DNA from: Cyclobacteriaceae bacterium
GTDB lineage: Bacteria; Bacteroidota; Bacteroidia; Cytophagales; Cyclobacteriaceae
Direction: 5' to 3'
NCBI GenBank assembly: GCA_025455445.1
Contig: JALOMN010000106.1
Location: forward strand, 1-6,138
DNA: 6,138 bases
Part shown: one piece after another, positions 5,519 to 6,138 of the stretch
Numbering within the stretch: position 1 is the first letter of the stretch
How the letters are laid out: each line of letters begins with the position of its first letter
Made by a program: the position numbers and the translations under genes
The notes under the pieces: generated by a model
The model's database searches: none
The model's input: the letters and a program-made list of their open reading frames with translations, nothing else
Told to the model about the DNA's origin: nothing

Positions 5519-6138
5519 CTAGAACGTCTCTGACACCGCAAGGTAAAATCCACTGGATTGTTTTCCGAAACCATAATCCACTGTAAGATTAGTACGCGAA
5601 TATTTATCGAGCATCACACGCAAACCTAAACCATAGCCTGCACGTATCGCATCAAATAATTTCACATCGAGTATTTCATTAGATGCTGTGGTGGCATTCA
5701 CAAACAAAACACCACCCAACACTCCGCCACAGCTTGAAATCGGGAAGCGATACTCGGCTTCGGTATACATGTAATTATTTCCGCGGAAGCGGCCTTGTGT
5801 ATACCCGCGCGCACTGCGGCCCCGTTGATCGTAGGCGGTGGCGGGTAAAATCATATAGGGAAAATCACCACTCTTTGTAAAACTGGCCAATACCCAGAAT
5901 GCCATCAGGTGAGTGGGATTTTTCTTTGACAGGCCATGAAAACTCCGCCACTCGCCCTGAAACATACTTGCATTGTATTGATTTCCGAAAGCCCGATATG
6001 CACTGCGCAATCCCAGACCTAAATAATAACCCTTGTGTGGTTGGATCATGTTGTCGCGCTTGTCAATCATCACGGTAGCATTCAGCGCAGAAGAATAATA
6101 CTTCTCAGTGCTAAAACCATAAAAGGAATTATAGGCAT
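5519..6138 (-). CDS. C-terminal part of an Omp85/surface-antigen (D15-type) outer-membrane barrel protein, 5' truncated
   Basis: Read on the minus strand, the frame is open from the right edge (first full codon at 6136-6134) to the TAG at 5521-5519, giving 205 residues. No start is visible in context: the internal ATG/GTG codons near 6070 fall within continuing barrel sequence (SALNATVMIDKRDN). The diagnostic part is RGRSARGYTQGRFRGNNYMYTEAEYRFPI, matching the conserved loop-6 (V)RGYxxGxxRG motif and following strand of Omp85-superfamily barrels. Strands such as GYYLGLGLRSAYRAF, YGLGLRVMLDKYSRTNLTVDYGFG and GFYLAVSETF follow the aromatic alternation, and the protein ends in Phe. This resembles short 'bacterial surface antigen (D15)' proteins of Bacteroidota more than BamA, but the N-terminus is missing, so POTRA domains cannot be judged. 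It converges on the HAD gene with a 36-bp gap and is probably unrelated in regulation. Confidence 0.85.
   Translation of the reverse strand, partial: AYNSFYGFSTEKYYSSALNATVMIDKRDNMIQPHKGYYLGLGLRSAYRAFGNQYNASMFQGEWRSFHGLSKKNPTHLMAFWVLASFTKSGDFPYMILPATAYDQRGRSARGYTQGRFRGNNYMYTEAEYRFPISSCGGVLGGVLFVNATTASNEILDVKLFDAIRAGYGLGLRVMLDKYSRTNLTVDYGFGKQSSGFYLAVSETF

Overview
The window looks like a piece of a Bacteroidota chromosome, probably of the Cytophagia/Chitinophagia kind. This is inferred from style, not from a marker gene. The base composition is moderately AT-rich, and starts generally lack a Shine-Dalgarno sequence. One regulator fuses a multi-pass membrane domain to an AraC helix-turn-helix, an arrangement common in that phylum. 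Both ends of the window hold Omp85-type beta-barrel C-termini, so the envelope is Gram-negative.

Layout. At the left edge (1-248, +) is the last barrel strands of a BamA/TamA-like outer-membrane protein. After a 282-bp gap comes a 170-aa membrane-anchored protein with a conserved beta-rich C-terminal domain of unknown function (531-1043, +). Next is a 7-TM AraC-type regulator (1251-2456, +). A 216-bp gap with two palindromes leads to a secreted type I sulfatase (2673-4304, +) with a CTAGR active-site motif. A compact non-coding element follows (about 4331-4459). It has 18-bp perfect terminal inverted repeats enclosing a core that can fold into a gap-free four-way junction. Beyond it lies a lipoprotein HAD-family hydrolase (4481-5482, +). 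The window ends inside a convergent gene for a second Omp85/surface-antigen barrel (5519-6138, -).

How the parts may work together. The sulfatase and the HAD hydrolase both carry export signals and both hydrolyse ester-type substrates (sulfate and, most likely, phosphate). A joint role in scavenging or breaking down sulfated/phosphorylated compounds in the periplasm or at the cell surface is plausible. The membrane AraC protein directly upstream is a candidate local regulator, and the palindromes before the sulfatase are candidate operators. These links are inference from position. No formylglycine-generating enzyme, SusC/D pair, transporter or glycosidase is visible, so this is not a recognisable polysaccharide utilisation locus. 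The most unusual structure is the non-coding element between the sulfatase and the HAD gene.
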